64,000 bases of DNA from Roseateles_B sp041906185. GTDB lineage: Bacteria > Pseudomonadota > Gammaproteobacteria > Burkholderiales > Burkholderiaceae_C. Below the pieces are notes generated by a model. It did no database searches. It saw only the letters and a program-made list of their open reading frames with translations, and was not told the DNA's origin. The stretch is from positions 124,001 to 188,000 of the forward strand of contig JAYRJQ010000001.1 in the NCBI GenBank assembly GCA_041906185.1, read 5' to 3'. This document shows positions 53,268-61,046 of this stretch, piece by piece. A program made the position numbers and the translations under genes. Positions within the stretch are counted from its first letter, which is position 1. Every line of letters begins with the position of its first letter.

Positions 53268-54137
53268 ATGAGCCTGCATGACCTCCCTGGATTCACGCCC
53301 GGCGTCGAGCCGCCCGCCACGCCCAGCGCCCACGCCTGGCACTTCGTCTTCATCGAGGGCCAGCTGCTGGTCCCGGCCGAGGTTGACGCCGAGGGCGTGG
53401 CCGTCGGCACGACCCTGACGGCGCAGCCGGACGCCTTTACCCGCCCGCAGGAACGGCACTACCTCGGCCAGCTCGAGGGCCTGGACTGCTGGGTTCAGCA
53501 GGGCGGCGAGGTGCCGGCGGGCTGGATGCTGCAGGGCCTGCGGTCCGCCATGATGCAGATGGGGCTGCCGCTGCTGCACCTCGCCAGCCGCGCCGCCCAA
53601 GTGATGGAGTGGGACCGCGCGCACCGCTTCTGCGGCGTCTGCGGCACGCCCACCGAGCGCCTGCCGCACGAGCGCGCACGGCGCTGCCCGTCCTGCAGCC
53701 ATGTGGCCTATCCCCGCATCAGCCCGGCCATGATGGCGCTCGTGTGGCGGCGCCACGAGGGGCGACCGCAGCTGCTGCTGGCGCGGTCCCCGAACTTCAA
53801 GCCGGGCTTCTACAGCGCGCTGGCCGGCTTCGTGGAGGCCGGGGAATCGCTGGAGGCCTGCGTGCACCGCGAGGTGGCGGAGGAGGTGGGCGTGCAGGTG
53901 CGGCAGCTGCACTACTACGCGAGCCAGAGCTGGCCCTTCCCGCACAGCCTGATGCTGGCCTTCCGCTGCGAATGGGCGGGCGGCGAGATCCGCGAGCAGC
54001 CCGGCGAGATCGAGCATGCCGCGTGGTTCGACCTCGACGCGCTGCCGGGCCTGCCGCCGCGCTTCAGCATCGCCGGCCATCTGATCGGCGACACCCTGGC
54101 CTGGCTGCAGGTCGGCGGCGACCAGACGGCGGACTGA
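53268..54137 (+). CDS. nudC: NAD(H) pyrophosphatase/RNA NAD-decapping hydrolase NudC
   Basis: A 289-residue Nudix enzyme that cleaves NADH and removes NAD caps from RNA. It has a zinc ribbon CGVCG (about 122-126) and CPSC (about 139-142), the Nudix box GFVEAGESLEACVHREVAEE-VG (GX5EX7REUXEEXGU) and the NudC signature SQSWPFPHSLM. CTACAGT lies ten bases before the ATG, which suggests a leaderless or very short-leader message. Confidence 0.96.
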   Translation: MSLHDLPGFTPGVEPPATPSAHAWHFVFIEGQLLVPAEVDAEGVAVGTTLTAQPDAFTRPQERHYLGQLEGLDCWVQQGGEVPAGWMLQGLRSAMMQMGLPLLHLASRAAQVMEWDRAHRFCGVCGTPTERLPHERARRCPSCSHVAYPRISPAMMALVWRRHEGRPQLLLARSPNFKPGFYSALAGFVEAGESLEACVHREVAEEVGVQVRQLHYYASQSWPFPHSLMLAFRCEWAGGEIREQPGEIEHAAWFDLDALPGLPPRFSIAGHLIGDTLAWLQVGGDQTAD

Positions 54138-54155
54138 GCCGCCGTCGGCTGCGGC

Positions 54156-55118
54156 TCAGTCCAGACAGCCCTGCGCCTGCAGCGCCTGGCGCGCCAACCG
54201 CTCGCGATGCGGGCCCAGCTGCGCGATCAGCGTGTGCTGCGAGGGCTGCTTCGCGCCCTTGCGCAGGGTCTTGGGGTCGACCTGCATGTCCATGTTGAGC
54301 GCGAAGAAGCAGCGGCCCGCGCCCGTCTTGCGCTCCGTCCAGCCCACGAACCAGCCCAGCTCCACGGGCCCGCTGCCGTCCCAGCCCGTCTTGGCGAAGA
54401 GCTGCCAGGCCGGGGTCTCGTCCCGCAGGAAGACCTTGCGTCCGATCGTCTCGGTGCGTTCGCTGATGGGCAGGCGGTGCTCGGCGAAGCGGCGCAGGAA
54501 GTCGATCTGCTCGATGGCGGTGATGCGCACGCTGCCGTCGAGCCAGAAGGCGTCGTGCTTCGGGCCGGCCACGGCGTTGCCGTAGCGCCAGGCCCAGAGG
54601 CGGGACTGCAGCTCCTGCGCGCCCACCCGGCGGGCGATGTCCTGGTAGACCCAGACCGCCGAGAAGCGGAAGGCCGTCTGCAGGGTCTGGTCCTGGTTCC
54701 AGTCCTCGTTCCAGCGCTTCTTGCCGTCCCGCTTGAAGACCTGGGTCTCGTCCTGCGCGACGCCGGTCTCCAGCGCGATCAGCGTGTTGGGGATCTTGAA
54801 GGTGGAGGCGGGGCTGAAGGCCTGGTAGGCGCGGGCCGGGTCCGAGACGGTCCAGCGCCGGGCCTGGTCGTCGTAGATCGCGATCACGCCGCGCGTGCCG
54901 AGGTCCTGGAAGCCCTGGCTCAGCTCGGGGGCGACGCGGAAGCTCTCGGCCACCGCCGCGGCTTGCGCGGCGGGCGTGATGGCGTTCAGGGCCAGCGTGA
55001 GCGCGCCGAGCAGGGCGGCAGGCCGGCGGAAGTGGGTCAGGGGGGCGCCCCCTGTGGTGCTCATTGCGGTGGCTGTTGCGGTGGTGGTTGCGGTGGTGGT
55101 TGCGGTCGTCATTGCCAT
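54156..55118 (-). CDS. Class D (OXA-type) beta-lactamase
   Basis: A 320-residue serine beta-lactamase with all class D motifs: STFK (Ser105-Lys108), SAV (153-155), YGN (179-181), WLDGS (about 192) and KTG (243-245). Exported to the periplasm. GAGGAG six bases before the ATG at 55118 fixes the start. As a result the leader begins with an odd Thr/Ala stretch encoded by four 12-bp repeats (55066-55113) before a normal signal peptide (ALLGALTLALNAITPAAQA). No mobile element is near, so it looks chromosomal and intrinsic. The downstream-strand neighbour at 55188 might control it. Confidence 0.93.
   Translation of the reverse strand: MAMTTATTTATTTATATAMSTTGGAPLTHFRRPAALLGALTLALNAITPAAQAAAVAESFRVAPELSQGFQDLGTRGVIAIYDDQARRWTVSDPARAYQAFSPASTFKIPNTLIALETGVAQDETQVFKRDGKKRWNEDWNQDQTLQTAFRFSAVWVYQDIARRVGAQELQSRLWAWRYGNAVAGPKHDAFWLDGSVRITAIEQIDFLRRFAEHRLPISERTETIGRKVFLRDETPAWQLFAKTGWDGSGPVELGWFVGWTERKTGAGRCFFALNMDMQVDPKTLRKGAKQPSQHTLIAQLGPHRERLARQALQAQGCLD
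55066..55113. repeat. 12-bp tandem repeat in beta-lactamase leader
   Basis: Four units of GCGGTGGTGGTT type (two identical, two diverged). Copy changes would keep the frame and alter leader length by four residues. Confidence 0.75.
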
Positions 55119-55187
55119 GGAATCTCCTCGTGTAGGGGTGATGGCAGTGTGTCTCGCAGGGCTTGTGCTGTCAGTGCGAATGCGGCG

Positions 55188-56780
55188 TTACGCCTGTTGC
55201 GCCTGGGGTGCCGTCGAGGGCGCGAGGCCCAGGGCGGCGAGCAGCTGCCGCGCCTCGCCTTCGTAGCGATCCCGCTGGGAGGCGGCGCGCAGCTTGCGTG
55301 CGTGGTGGCGCGCCTGCTGCACGAGCTCGGCGGCGCACAGGGCATCGCCCTCGCGCCAGGCGTGCCGGGCCCACAGCAGCAGGAAGGCGCAGCGCTGCTC
55401 CGCCGGCAGCTGCGAGTGCAGCCGGCGGCAGGCCTCCCATCGCTCGGCGGCGAGGCTGCGGAAGCTGTCGCCCGCGAGCGGCAGGCCCTCGGCTTCGGCG
55501 CGCTGCTGCGCCTGCGCGAAGGTCCAGCCCTGCTGCTCGGCAATGCGCAGCAGGAAGATGGTGTTGAGCAGCGAATGGCGGGCGAGGCCCCAGCGCTCGC
55601 AGACGTTCTCGCTCAGCAGCAGCCAGCCCCAGGCCTCGGCGCCGCGCGACGCGGGCACTAGGCCCGCGCCCTGCAGCAGGCACAGGGCATTGGAGAGGTT
55701 GGCGGCGCTCACCTGCAGCGCGTCCGGCAGCCCCGCGAGGCTGGCCTGGCGCAGCGCCGCGGCGAGGTCGTCGAGCGCGGCGGTGGCCTGGCGCTCGCAC
55801 TGCGCCTGCAGGGCCAGCTCGCGGCCGGCCATGCCGCGCAGATTGAGGTAGTCCACCAGCAGCCCGGCGTCGAGCGCGAGCACGTCCTCGTCCAGCTGCG
55901 CGAGCTTTTGCAGCGCCACGGCGCTCTCGCCGAGGCTGCCGTGGCAGTGCCAGGCTTCCAGCACGGCCAGGCGCCAGCCGATCTGGCGGGCCTGGCCCGA
56001 GGGCAGACCCGGCAGCGCGAGCCCCTGGCGCAGCGTGCGCAGCTCCTGCTGCAGCGTGGCCCAGTCGCCGAGGCGGCGGGCGATGCGGGCGCGGCGCAGG
56101 CTCAGGGAGAGCTGCGCCGCGTGGTCCTCGGGCGGGGCGTGTTCGCCGGCCTGCGCGAGCGCGAGGCGGGCCGGGTAGAGCTCGCCGCGGTCCAGCGCCA
56201 GGTCCGCTCGCGACAGGGCCTGCACATAGGCCAGCGGCAGGCGATGGCGGGGCAGCGCGGGCGCGGGCGGCGCGCCGTCCACGGCCGCCTGGCTCAGCAG
56301 CGCGCGCAGGCCGGCGCCGTCCAGCGGCTGCCCACCCTGCAATCCACCTTGCACGCCACCCTGCCACCACCGGCAGCGCGTCAGCAGGGCATCGTCCAGC
56401 CAGAAGGGTCCGGCCGAACGCGCGCCATGCCGGATCAGGCCGGCCAGCGGGCTCGCGTCCAGGGCCTGCAGCGCGCGCCACAGCTGGGTGCGGTGCAGCT
56501 CGGCGCGGTCGCCCAGCCGCTGCTGCAGGGCCTGGCGGCTGCAGGGGCGGGCGGCGCAGGCCTGCCCCTCGGCACGCGCCAGCAGCAGGGCGGCGAGCAG
56601 GCGCGGGAGGAGGCGGCTGCGCAGGCGCTGGGCGCTGGGCGCCGCCAGGTCGCTGCCGCGGATCAGCACCTGCTGGCCGTCGAGCTCGATCTGCAGCAGG
56701 CCGGCCTCGGGGGCGGCGGCCGGTGAGGGCGCGGGGCAGGGCGCCGGGGCGGGTGGGGCAGAGAGGGGGGCAGGGCTCAC
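55188..56780 (-). CDS. Unrecognised helical protein, possible regulator
   Basis: A 530-residue protein if started at the GTG at 56780. After a Pro/Ala-rich tail of about 35 residues comes LLQIELDGQQVLIRG and a region that could be a winged helix (SRQALQQRLGDRAELHRTQL then LWRALQAL). Next are about 330 residues of paired helices resembling TPR arrays (RADLALDRGELYPARLALAQ and similar). This layout is seen in SARP/MalT-like regulators, but I cannot name a family. It lies 69 bp upstream of the beta-lactamase on the same strand, so joint expression is possible. Confidence 0.65.
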   Translation of the reverse strand: MSPAPLSAPPAPAPCPAPSPAAAPEAGLLQIELDGQQVLIRGSDLAAPSAQRLRSRLLPRLLAALLLARAEGQACAARPCSRQALQQRLGDRAELHRTQLWRALQALDASPLAGLIRHGARSAGPFWLDDALLTRCRWWQGGVQGGLQGGQPLDGAGLRALLSQAAVDGAPPAPALPRHRLPLAYVQALSRADLALDRGELYPARLALAQAGEHAPPEDHAAQLSLSLRRARIARRLGDWATLQQELRTLRQGLALPGLPSGQARQIGWRLAVLEAWHCHGSLGESAVALQKLAQLDEDVLALDAGLLVDYLNLRGMAGRELALQAQCERQATAALDDLAAALRQASLAGLPDALQVSAANLSNALCLLQGAGLVPASRGAEAWGWLLLSENVCERWGLARHSLLNTIFLLRIAEQQGWTFAQAQQRAEAEGLPLAGDSFRSLAAERWEACRRLHSQLPAEQRCAFLLLWARHAWREGDALCAAELVQQARHHARKLRAASQRDRYEGEARQLLAALGLAPSTAPQAQQA

Positions 56781-56847
56781 GGCGGGATTGTGGTCCGGGG
56801 CGTCCGGCGGCCCGATCTTCGCATCCCGCCGCGCGGCGTTACAGGCG

Positions 56848-57397
56848 TTACAGCTCGATGGCCGCGCCCGCCACGGCGCGGATGCGCGGCCCGAAACTGG
56901 TGATGTTGGGCAGCGTGGCGTTCTCGTGGGCGCGGATCTGCGCGCCGCTGGCATGCGGCTTGTCGTGCGTGGTGTGGGCGTCGGCGGCCAGCGTGACCTC
57001 GAAGCCCAGCGCCGCGGAACGCCGCACGCTGGTGTCCACGCAGAACTCGCTCGCGTAGCCGCACACGGCCACGTGGCGGACGCCGCGCTCGCGCAGGGCG
57101 GCCTCGAGCGGCGTGCGCAGGTAGGCGTCCGGTGTGGTCTTGGCGATCACGAGGTCCGAGGGCGCCTGCTGCAGGCCGGCCCGCGAAGGCCCAGCCCGGC
57201 GTGCCGGCCTGCAGTGCGCCCTGGGGGCTCTCGTGCTGGACCAAGACGACGGGCCGGCCCGCCGCACGGAAGCGCGCGGCCAGGGCGTTGATGCGCTCGA
57301 TCACGGCGGCGGCGTCGTCGGGCGGCGGCTCGAACAGCGCCTGCTGCACGTCGATGATCAGCAGGGCGTCGGCGGCGGGGGCGGTGTGGGCACTCAT
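56848..57397 (-). pseudogene. Isochorismatase-family hydrolase, frameshifted
   Basis: The first frame (from the ATG at 57397) encodes ALLIIDVQQALFEPP and VVLVQHESPQGALQAGTPGW, with the catalytic Asp. After about 57180 the homology continues in another frame: DLVIAKTTPDAYLRTPL (catalytic Lys) and VAVCGYASEFCVDTSVRRSA (catalytic Cys), ending at 56848. One extra G in the GCGGGCC stretch around 57178-57184 explains the shift. Both halves are otherwise well kept, so this is either a recent mutation or a sequencing error. It follows slyX. Confidence 0.85.
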
Positions 57398-57408
57398 GGG
57401 GCGCGGGC

Positions 57409-57630
57409 TCAGTAGTGGGGCGGCAGTTCGTCGCGCAGGTTGCGCACGCCAGCGCCGCTGCCGCTCTCCGGCAGGCGGTCCCGCAGCTGCAGCATCTCCC
57501 GCAGCAGGGCGTCGATCTGCTGCTGCTGGCGCACGATCACGCGGTTCAGCTCGTCGAGCATGTCCTCGGTGTAGGCGGCCTTGATTTCCAGCTCGGTGAG
57601 GCGGTGGTCGTGGGGGTCTTGGGTGTCCAT
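57409..57630 (-). CDS. slyX: SlyX-family protein
   Basis: A 73-residue coiled-coil protein: RLTELEIKAAYTEDMLDELN followed by RVIVRQQQQIDALLREMLQL and the family tail RDELPPHY. Function unknown; in enterobacteria it lies by slyD. The ATG at 57630 gives the normal length. Next gene starts 11 bp later. Confidence 0.93.
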   Translation of the reverse strand: MDTQDPHDHRLTELEIKAAYTEDMLDELNRVIVRQQQQIDALLREMLQLRDRLPESGSGAGVRNLRDELPPHY

Positions 57631-57692
57631 GGGGCAGGTCGGGCGGGCAGTGAGCCGCATTGTGCCCGGCCAGGCGAGGGCGCGCGGCACGC

Positions 57693-58181
57693 TCAGGGCC
57701 GCGCGTCGGTGCCCTCGAGGCCGATCCAGAGGTAGACCGAGATCGCCCGGCCCTCGTAGGTGGCCGGCGTGAAGCGCCACTGGCGGATGTAGGGGAAGAG
57801 GCGGGTGCGCTCGCAGCGGTCCCCGTCCACGGGCTCGACGTGCGAGTGCACGCCCGCCACCGTGCCGTCCGCCCGGACCAGGGCCTCGTAGGAGCCCGCG
57901 CCCTTGCGGGCCAGGCAGGCGGCCTCGGGCGGCAGGTGGACGGACAGCGCGATGGGCGGCACGAAGCCCGGCTCGCCGATCTTGGGCGGGCCGAGACCGG
58001 TGTCCGAGCTGCCCACAGGGTGGAAGCTCAGCACATAGCCGCGCGGTGGGGCCGCCTGCGCGGCCGGGGCCAGGAGGAGCACGGCGAGCAGGGCGTGGAG
58101 AGCGCGGAGAGCGCGGAGAGCGCGGAGAGCGCGGAGAGCGCGGAGGGCGCCGAGGGCGCGGAGGGGCAGGCCGTGGGTCAT
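57693..58181 (-). CDS. Exported TonB-C-like domain protein
   Basis: A 162-residue protein. Its signal peptide contains (Leu-Arg-Ala)n from a 9-bp tandem repeat, then LLAVLLLAPAAQAAPP. The mature part resembles a TonB C-terminal-type fold: ALVRADGTVAGVHSHVEPVD, then RQWRFTPATYEGRAISVYLWIGL. Arginines inside the repeat sit in front of the hydrophobic core and would lengthen the positively charged n-region. Role unknown; periplasmic. Confidence 0.7.
   Translation of the reverse strand: MTHGLPLRALGALRALRALRALRALRALHALLAVLLLAPAAQAAPPRGYVLSFHPVGSSDTGLGPPKIGEPGFVPPIALSVHLPPEAACLARKGAGSYEALVRADGTVAGVHSHVEPVDGDRCERTRLFPYIRQWRFTPATYEGRAISVYLWIGLEGTDARP
58102..58164. repeat. 9-bp tandem repeat in signal peptide
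   Basis: Seven units of GCGCGGAGA, the first four identical, the rest with one or two changes. In frame on the minus strand (Leu-Arg-Ala), so slippage changes length without frameshift. Confidence 0.85.
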
Positions 58182-58445
58182 GGGGCTCCCGCTAACAGAT
58201 TCGCTAGTACCGCCGCCAGGAGGGCGTCGATAGGATGCATCCATGTCTGGAAATGAGCCCGGGAAGACGCCAGCTAACGCTCAAAATGCGCTCCCGGGTG
58301 GCACGTCCGGACCGTGGTCGGAAATGATATCCGGCCGGACCCGCTCGCGGCGTCCGGCGCTGTCTTGAAGGGTATTGCGCTCGATCGTCTCGTCGTACAG
58401 GGATGCCGAAAACTGTCCAGAGTAGGCAACAAGGAAACCTTCATC
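58182..58445. other. Control region of the peptide locus
   Basis: 264 bp between divergent genes, with lower GC near both starts. The peptide frame is open back to a GTG at 58314, but AAGGAA nine bases before the ATG at 58446 marks the real start. A loose TTGCGC (58374) and TACAGG pair is the only promoter-like signal I see. Confidence 0.4.
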
Positions 58446-58616
58446 ATGAACGAACCCATCGACTTCCTGCAGGAACTCAACCTCGACAACAGCATCTCTG
58501 TCCGCGAGCTCGAGCAGCGCCTGGAAATGGAAGTCGCTCAGAGCTCCATGTGCTGCGGCGTCCCCGATGAGCCGGTGCCCTGCCAGCCCGAGCCCGGCGA
58601 CGAGCTGTCCCGCTGA
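58446..58616 (+). CDS. Candidate RiPP precursor peptide (56 aa)
   Basis: A short acidic peptide. The leader-like part (1-31) begins MNEPIDFLQELNLDNSISV and continues as a charged helix RELEQRLEMEVAQ. The tail (about 32-56) holds SSMCCGVPDEPVPC, with Cys36, Cys37 and Cys46, and ends Pro/Glu-rich. AAGGAA precedes the ATG by nine bases. It stands 96 bp before a protease with a peptide-recognition-like domain. This layout (small acidic leader, cysteine core, RRE-bearing enzyme) is typical of ribosomally made, modified peptides. The family itself is unknown to me. Alternative: a small regulatory or metal-binding peptide. Confidence 0.7.
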   Translation: MNEPIDFLQELNLDNSISVRELEQRLEMEVAQSSMCCGVPDEPVPCQPEPGDELSR

Positions 58617-58712
58617 AGCCCCGAGCCGTGCGGCGTGGCACCGGCCCGCTGCACGGTGGGGACTGCCTCCTTCCGCCTCCCTCCGACTCCTTCCGCCCCT
58701 GATCTGACGGCC

Positions 58713-59867
58713 ATGGCCACTCCCCTCGAAGTCCTGGGCCCGTCGCGGCACTGCCCCGACCGCGTGCTCGTGCGCATCGGCGAGCGGGTGCTGGAGTTGT
58801 CCGCGACGGCCCATCTGCTGCTGGAGGGCCTGGCCGCGGGCGAGGACAGCGCCGCGCTCACCGCGCGCCTCGCCGCCGCGCATCCGCACGCGGCGCGTCC
58901 CGCCGTGGCGGACGTCGAGCGCGCCGCCGCGCCGCTGCGTGCCTATCTCACGGCCACCGGCGCGCCGCGCCCGGCGCTGTGGTTGCGCCGGCCCGTGCTG
59001 AAGGCGCCCCAGGTGGCCGGCCTGGCGCGCCTCCTGGCGCCGCTGGTGCCGCGGGTGCCCGGGCGGGCGTGGGCACCCGGGCTGCTGCTGCTCCTGCTGG
59101 GCCTGAACCTCGGCCTGCTGGCCGGCCTGCCCGTCCAGGGCACGCTGCCGGCGCAGGCCTGGTGGGGCCTGCCGCTGGCCCTGCTGGGGCTCATGTTCGT
59201 CCACGAGCTGGGCCACGCGGCGGCGGCCCAGCGCTTCGGCGCCCCGCCGCAGGACATCGGCTGCGGCCTGTTCTGGATCTTTCCCGCGCTCTACACCGAC
59301 GTCACCCGCATCTGGACGCTGCCGGCGCGCGAGCGCGTGGTCGTCAACCTGGCGGGGGCGCTCGCCCAGCTGGCCGCGAACGCGCTGCTCCTGGGCCTGG
59401 CCTGGGCGCTGGCGCCGGGGGACGGCGCGCAGTTCCTGCGCCTGCTGGTCTCGGCCAGCCTCGTGAGCTGCCTTGTCAATCTGCTGCCCTTCAGCCGCCT
59501 GGACGGCTACTGGGTGGTGGTGGACTGGCTGGATGTGCCCCGCCTGCACCAGCGCTGCGCGCGCCAGGTCTGGCGGGACCTGCGCACCGGCTTCGCGCCG
59601 CTGCCGGCGGGCGAGTTCCGCCACCCGCAGGCCTTCCGCGTCTATGCCTGGGCCGCCGTGCTGTTCCAGGGCGCCCTGGCGCTGCTCGCCCTGCGCGTGC
59701 TGGGCCAGGGCCTGGTGTGGATCGGCAGCCAGCCCGATCCGACGCAACTGCTGCACGAGGCCTGCAGCCACCCCATGCGCAGCCTGTTCGGGGCGCTGCT
59801 GATGCTGCATGTGCTGCGGGCGCTCGGGCGCCTGGCCCGCCCCCTTTTTACCTTCCCGACACCATGA
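58713..59867 (+). CDS. M50 site-2 protease with PqqD/RRE-like N-terminal domain
   Basis: A 384-residue protein. Residues about 8-80 look like a PqqD-type RiPP recognition element: RVLVRIGERVLELSATAHLL, a Gly/Ala turn, ALTARLAAAHP and a helix starting VADVERAAAPLRAYL. Then six or so membrane helices carry HELGH (164-168) and the third zinc ligand Asp264 in FSRLDGYW, the M50 intramembrane metalloprotease pattern. It would bind a leader peptide and cleave it in or at the membrane. The start at 58713 is chosen because it precedes the domain with little extra sequence. It ends by overlapping the next gene (ATGA). Confidence 0.82.
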   Translation: MATPLEVLGPSRHCPDRVLVRIGERVLELSATAHLLLEGLAAGEDSAALTARLAAAHPHAARPAVADVERAAAPLRAYLTATGAPRPALWLRRPVLKAPQVAGLARLLAPLVPRVPGRAWAPGLLLLLLGLNLGLLAGLPVQGTLPAQAWWGLPLALLGLMFVHELGHAAAAQRFGAPPQDIGCGLFWIFPALYTDVTRIWTLPARERVVVNLAGALAQLAANALLLGLAWALAPGDGAQFLRLLVSASLVSCLVNLLPFSRLDGYWVVVDWLDVPRLHQRCARQVWRDLRTGFAPLPAGEFRHPQAFRVYAWAAVLFQGALALLALRVLGQGLVWIGSQPDPTQLLHEACSHPMRSLFGALLMLHVLRALGRLARPLFTFPTP

Positions 59868-61033
59868 CTCAAGACTCCATCTCCAGCGTCGCCGCCGGGC
59901 TGCGTGCGCGCATCCAGGCCGGCACCGTGGCCTACGGCGGGCTGGAGCAGGCGCGCATCTCGAGCAGCCTGTTCCACCTGCTGCCCGAGCTTCCCATCGA
60001 GGCGCATGACGCGCTCATCGCGGACATCCTGCTGCACCAGCACCTGGCCGCCGCCGAGCCGCAGCACTGGGCCGAGATCTACCCGGAGATCGAGGCCGAG
60101 GGGCCAGGTCTTGCCCTGGCGCAGGGCGGCGAGCCGGCGATCTTCTGCAGCTTCCACTACGGCAGCTACCGCCTCGTGCTGCCCTGGCTGCTCGAGACTC
60201 AGGGCGCCGTGACCATGCTGATCGATCGCAGCGTCGCGGCCGGGCAGGGCGAGGGCTTTCAGCAGAAGGTGGCCGAGTTCGCCCGGGTGCGCGGCAACGC
60301 GGGGGACCTCATCATCCGCGACACGAGCGACGGCCAGGTGGTGCTGCGCCTGCTGCGGGACCTCCGCCAGGGGCGCAGCCTGCTGCTGTTCGTCGATGCC
60401 AACCTCGGCACGCAGCCGGCGGCCATCACGGCGGACGGCGAGCCCTCGCCGCACGAGGCCGCGGTGGACTTCCTCGGCGCCCGGCTGTGGACGCGCACCG
60501 GCGCGAGCGTGCTCTCCTGCCTCGGCCAGCGGCCCATCGTGCCGCTGCTGCCGCTGCGCGAGGCGCCGGGCCGGGCGCGCGTGCGCCTGCAGTGCTTCGC
60601 GCCGATCCCGCCGGGGCCGGACCGTCACGCCCATGCCGGGCCCAGCATGCAGGCCCTGTGGCAGGTGCTCGAGCAGGCGCTGCGCCACGACCCCGCGCCG
60701 TGGGAATGCTGGCGCTACGTCGACCGCTCGCTCGACCCGCGCTCGCTGACCCGGCTGCTGCCCGGCAGCGAGCCCGGGGATCTCGCCACGCGCGCCTGGC
60801 GCCTGCACAGCCAGCGCTACCTGCTCGAAACGGGCTGGTCGACGACGCGCGTGCTCTTCGACCGCTGCCTGATGCGCTCCTTCCTCATCAGCGGCGCCTT
60901 GGCGGACACGCTGGAGCGCCTGCGCGACGCCGCGACCCCGGGTGCCGAACTGCTGCGCTGGCCGGGACTCAACCCGGCGACGCTGACCGGCTTTGTGCAG
61001 CGCGGCCTGCTGGTGGACGCCGGGCCGGCCTGA
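59864..61033 (+). CDS. LpxL-superfamily acyltransferase-like protein
   Basis: A 389-residue cytoplasmic or peripheral protein. The central part follows the LpxL/HtrB lipid acyltransferase pattern: EPAIFCSFHYGSYRLVLPWL, LRDLRQGRSLLLFVDANLG, AAVDFLGARLWTRTGASVL and RPIVPLLPL. The HX4(D/E) catalytic pair is changed: His98 is followed by Arg103 instead of an acid. The last 110 residues (from PWECWRYVDRSLD) are not typical of LpxL. It has no N-terminal membrane anchor. Coupled by ATGA to the protease, it probably acts on the same peptide or its lipid partner. A 15-nt motif copy overlaps codons GPGLALA. Confidence 0.72.
   Translation: MTQDSISSVAAGLRARIQAGTVAYGGLEQARISSSLFHLLPELPIEAHDALIADILLHQHLAAAEPQHWAEIYPEIEAEGPGLALAQGGEPAIFCSFHYGSYRLVLPWLLETQGAVTMLIDRSVAAGQGEGFQQKVAEFARVRGNAGDLIIRDTSDGQVVLRLLRDLRQGRSLLLFVDANLGTQPAAITADGEPSPHEAAVDFLGARLWTRTGASVLSCLGQRPIVPLLPLREAPGRARVRLQCFAPIPPGPDRHAHAGPSMQALWQVLEQALRHDPAPWECWRYVDRSLDPRSLTRLLPGSEPGDLATRAWRLHSQRYLLETGWSTTRVLFDRCLMRSFLISGALADTLERLRDAATPGAELLRWPGLNPATLTGFVQRGLLVDAGPA
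60100..60114 (+). repeat. 15-nt dispersed motif, 1 mismatch (in acyltransferase-like gene)
   Basis: GGGGCCAGGTCTTGC; gives GGT and CTT codons, both uncommon here, within EGPGLALA. Confidence 0.55.
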
Positions 61034-61046
61034 TCGCTCCGCCGCT

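Noticed and set aside
55181..56850. GCGGCGTTAC near both ends of the 55188-56780 gene as possible insertion target duplication
   Set aside because: Ten bases only, built around TAA stop codons and not at matching boundaries; no transposase or inverted ends.
58314..58445. Longer 100-codon version of the precursor peptide from GTG 58314
   Set aside because: The added part has no leader-like character and the strong ribosome site lies before ATG 58446.
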